25,410 bases of DNA from an uncultured Eubacteriales bacterium (lineage in GTDB: Bacteria > Bacillota > Clostridia > Lachnospirales > CAG-274), in contig CABVAP010000015.1 of NCBI GenBank assembly GCA_902496345.1, positions 1-25,410 of the forward strand, read 5' to 3'. Below, piece after piece: positions 23,536 through 25,410 of the stretch (the first letter of the stretch is position 1; each line of letters opens with the position of its first letter). The position numbers were made by a program, and so were the translations under genes. The notes beneath the pieces were generated by a model that saw only the letters and a program-made list of their open reading frames with translations, ran no database searches and was not told the origin of the DNA.

Positions 23536-23616
23536 TATCTGTAGAGGTTTATGTGTTATATAAATATTTTTTTCTAATATGATGTTTATATAATAAAATT
23601 TTTTGAGGTGAGTATA

Positions 23617-25125
23617 ATGTTAAAAAAAATGATGTTTTTGACGATAACATCTGTGCTTATTGTAGTCTTTTGTTTTATCGTTTTTGCTAAATCGGCAGAG
23701 AAAATTACTTCTTGCGTTTTTTATAATAATGCAAATAGCGATATTACTGTTTTCAATATAGATGGTAAGCATTGTGTTTCTATAAAAGACGTGGCTGTTA
23801 TTCTAAGTGATACGGCAAATAACTTTGATTTTACAATAGATGATAATAAAACGGTTTCTATTGAACTTGGTAAAAATTATTCCGGAGAAGATGCTTCTTT
23901 TTTCAAAACATCTGATGATACATCAAGGTATACAACAAAGAAATTTAATTTTAATGTAAATAAAAATGTATATGCTTGCAACGTGTATTTCATAGACAGC
24001 GAATGTTTTATACAATTGCAGTCGCTAGGAAAAATTATCGGTGTTGATGTCAAATATGATGGTGTAGCATCTAAATTGTACATAAATAAAAAGATAAACA
24101 GCCTTTCTGATATTTCATATAACAAGGAACTTTTAACTGATGCAGACCAGATTTTTGAAAAAAGTTCAATTCCAAAAGTAAGAGAACTTGTTACTAATGC
24201 TTTTATTTCAGCTTATGGTGAAGAAAATCTTTCTGACACTTTAAAAGCTAAAATAAATAGCGATGATTTATGTAGTAGTTTCGAGTTTTTGGATAACTCT
24301 TTGAAATTTAAAATATTTACAAAGCAAATTGAAATTGCTTATAAAGATATTTCGGATTATATGAGTGATAACATAAAGAATTATGCTGTTATTTCAATGT
24401 ATACCGGTGAAAAGGAAATACAAAAAGAAAGCGTATGGACTTCTGCTATTAAAGTGGAAAACTCTATAAATGCTATGGTTATACCTAAACCTAAAAAAGA
24501 GGAAAAAGAAGAAATTGAGATAGACCCTTCGAAACCTGTTGTTGCATTAACATTTGATGATGGTCCAAAGAAAGGTACAACTGACAGATTATTGAATATA
24601 CTTAAAAAATATGATGCAAGGGCAACTTTCTTTGTTGTTGGGCAAATGGTAGAAAAACACCCAGAACTTGTTAAGCAAGCTTATGAACAAGGCTGCCAGA
24701 TAGGTAACCATTCGTATTCGCACCCTATTTTAACTAAACTATCGCTAGATGATGCGAAAACAGAGATAAATAAAACGTCAAATATTGTTTATGACGCAAT
24801 TGGAGATTATACAAGAATAGGCAGACCACCTTATGGCTCATTAAGCAGTGAGATAAAGAAGGCTTCTGGTTTTGAATGGTTTAACTGGTCGATTGATACT
24901 TACGACTGGAAATCTAAAAATGCAGATTCTGTATATCAACGAATTATGAGTAACGTTGGAAACTATGACGTAATACTTATGCACGATTTATATGATTCAA
25001 CTATTGATGCCGTTGAAAGGGCTGTTCCTGAGCTTGTTGAAAAGGGCTATCAATTCGTGACGATGAAAGAACTTATTGAATTAAAGGGTGGGGCAGAAAA
25101 GGTTTCTGGCCACATAAGAAAGTAA
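23617..25125 (+). CDS. Exported polysaccharide (peptidoglycan-type) deacetylase with stalk domain
   Basis: 502 aa. An N-terminal hydrophobic segment (about 4-25) is a signal peptide or anchor. Residues about 30-160 look like a degenerate copper-amine-oxidase-N stalk domain (HCVSIKDVAVILSD, CFIQLQSLGKIIGVDVKYDG). A middle region (about 170-290) resembles the DUF3298-like part of PdaC-type deacetylases, with low certainty. The C-terminal NodB domain has TFDDGP with D314-D315, the metal histidines in H365-SYS-H369-P, RPPYGS, the WSIDTYDW block and LMHD. These are the catalytic and zinc residues of family-4 carbohydrate esterases, which remove acetyl groups from peptidoglycan or related sugars outside the cell. 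The exact substrate is not known. The start is set by GAGGTG 6 nt upstream; an in-frame GTG at 23608 overlaps it. Confidence 0.92.
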   Translation: MLKKMMFLTITSVLIVVFCFIVFAKSAEKITSCVFYNNANSDITVFNIDGKHCVSIKDVAVILSDTANNFDFTIDDNKTVSIELGKNYSGEDASFFKTSDDTSRYTTKKFNFNVNKNVYACNVYFIDSECFIQLQSLGKIIGVDVKYDGVASKLYINKKINSLSDISYNKELLTDADQIFEKSSIPKVRELVTNAFISAYGEENLSDTLKAKINSDDLCSSFEFLDNSLKFKIFTKQIEIAYKDISDYMSDNIKNYAVISMYTGEKEIQKESVWTSAIKVENSINAMVIPKPKKEEKEEIEIDPSKPVVALTFDDGPKKGTTDRLLNILKKYDARATFFVVGQMVEKHPELVKQAYEQGCQIGNHSYSHPILTKLSLDDAKTEINKTSNIVYDAIGDYTRIGRPPYGSLSSEIKKASGFEWFNWSIDTYDWKSKNADSVYQRIMSNVGNYDVILMHDLYDSTIDAVERAVPELVEKGYQFVTMKELIELKGGAEKVSGHIRK

Positions 25126-25139
25126 AGAAGTAAAGTGAG

Positions 25140-25170
25140 AAGCTCCATAGGTTTATCCTATGGAGCTTTT
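25140..25170 (+). terminator. Terminator of the deacetylase gene
   Basis: Perfect 12-bp stem AAGCTCCATAGG/CCTATGGAGCTT with a 5-nt loop, followed by TT and TATG. It begins 15 bp after the stop codon. Confidence 0.85.
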
Positions 25171-25308
25171 TATGTGTGGGTTTGTAAATTGGGGTTTGTA
25201 GGGGTGAACCTTTTTAATTAAAAAGATTTAAAAACTGGCTTTGTGGTGATTTTAGCTATTGGTTTATAATTCGATTTCATCGGAAATCTATTTATTTGCC
25301 TACGGCGT

Positions 25309-25397
25309 GGTACTTTTTGATTGCAAAAAGTACCCAAAAACCTGGGGGGTTTCGAATTCCCCCCAGACCCCCACAAACGAGCAGGGGACACCCCTGC
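25309..25397. repeat. Cluster of three strong palindromes at the right end
   Basis: Three hairpins follow each other: GGTACTTTTTG-ATTG-CAAAAAGTACC (25309-25334, 11 bp), CTGGGGGG-n9-CCCCCCAG (25342-25366, 8 bp) and GCAGGGG-ACA-CCCCTGC (25381-25397, 7 bp). The last two are GC-rich against AT-rich surroundings. No gene is seen from 25171 to the end of the window. Confidence 0.65.
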
Positions 25398-25410
25398 ACC
25401 CCCGACATTT

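Overview
The window looks like chromosomal DNA from a low-GC Firmicute, most likely an anaerobic gut-type member of the Clostridia (inference). The signs are AT-rich codon use, GGAGG/GGTG ribosome sites, TTGACA/TATAAT promoters, an oxygen-sensitive 2-oxoacid:ferredoxin oxidoreductase, an NrdG activase, a BspA-type leucine-rich-repeat protein and 'stalk'-domain exported proteins. It is ordinary housekeeping DNA with no phage, IS transposase, CRISPR array, rRNA or tRNA gene that I can see. The non-coding DNA is unusually rich in palindromic repeats.

Left part (1-13.6 kb), mostly minus strand. A biotin operon bioB-bioY is driven by a promoter whose -35 box lies inside a BirA-type operator. Next come the GTPase gene ychF and a small membrane-protein gene. 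On the plus strand sit two exported proteins in tandem, a 695-aa LRR protein and a 401-aa protein with a C-terminal copper-amine-oxidase-N-like domain. These are followed on the minus strand by thiC under a TPP riboswitch, a panE-like reductase gene with a hairpin-rich leader, and a two-gene oxidoreductase in which the four classical subunits are fused pairwise (gamma-delta, then alpha-beta).

Right part (13.7-25.1 kb), all plus strand. miaB, a ricA/ylbF-family gene, mutS and mutL follow in an order recalling Bacillus (ymcB-ymcA-cotE-mutS-mutL) but without cotE. Then come nrdG, a site-2-protease relative that has lost its zinc ligands, and scpA-scpB. A separate promoter drives a secreted polysaccharide deacetylase gene that ends in a strong terminator. 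Genes therefore serve tRNA modification, mismatch repair, anaerobic dNTP synthesis and chromosome segregation, next to cofactor supply (biotin, thiamine, pantothenate) and cell-surface functions.

The most unusual content is non-coding. A ~140-bp element with nested inverted repeats occurs at three loci (behind ychF, overlapping the miaB stop, and between mutS and mutL), in tandem at two of them. Base changes between copies preserve the pairing of its arms. A second, shorter double-hairpin repeat occurs twice, and GC-rich palindromes lie at both window ends. Coordinates, starts and motifs were read by eye; family assignments come from recognisable motifs and not from a database search.
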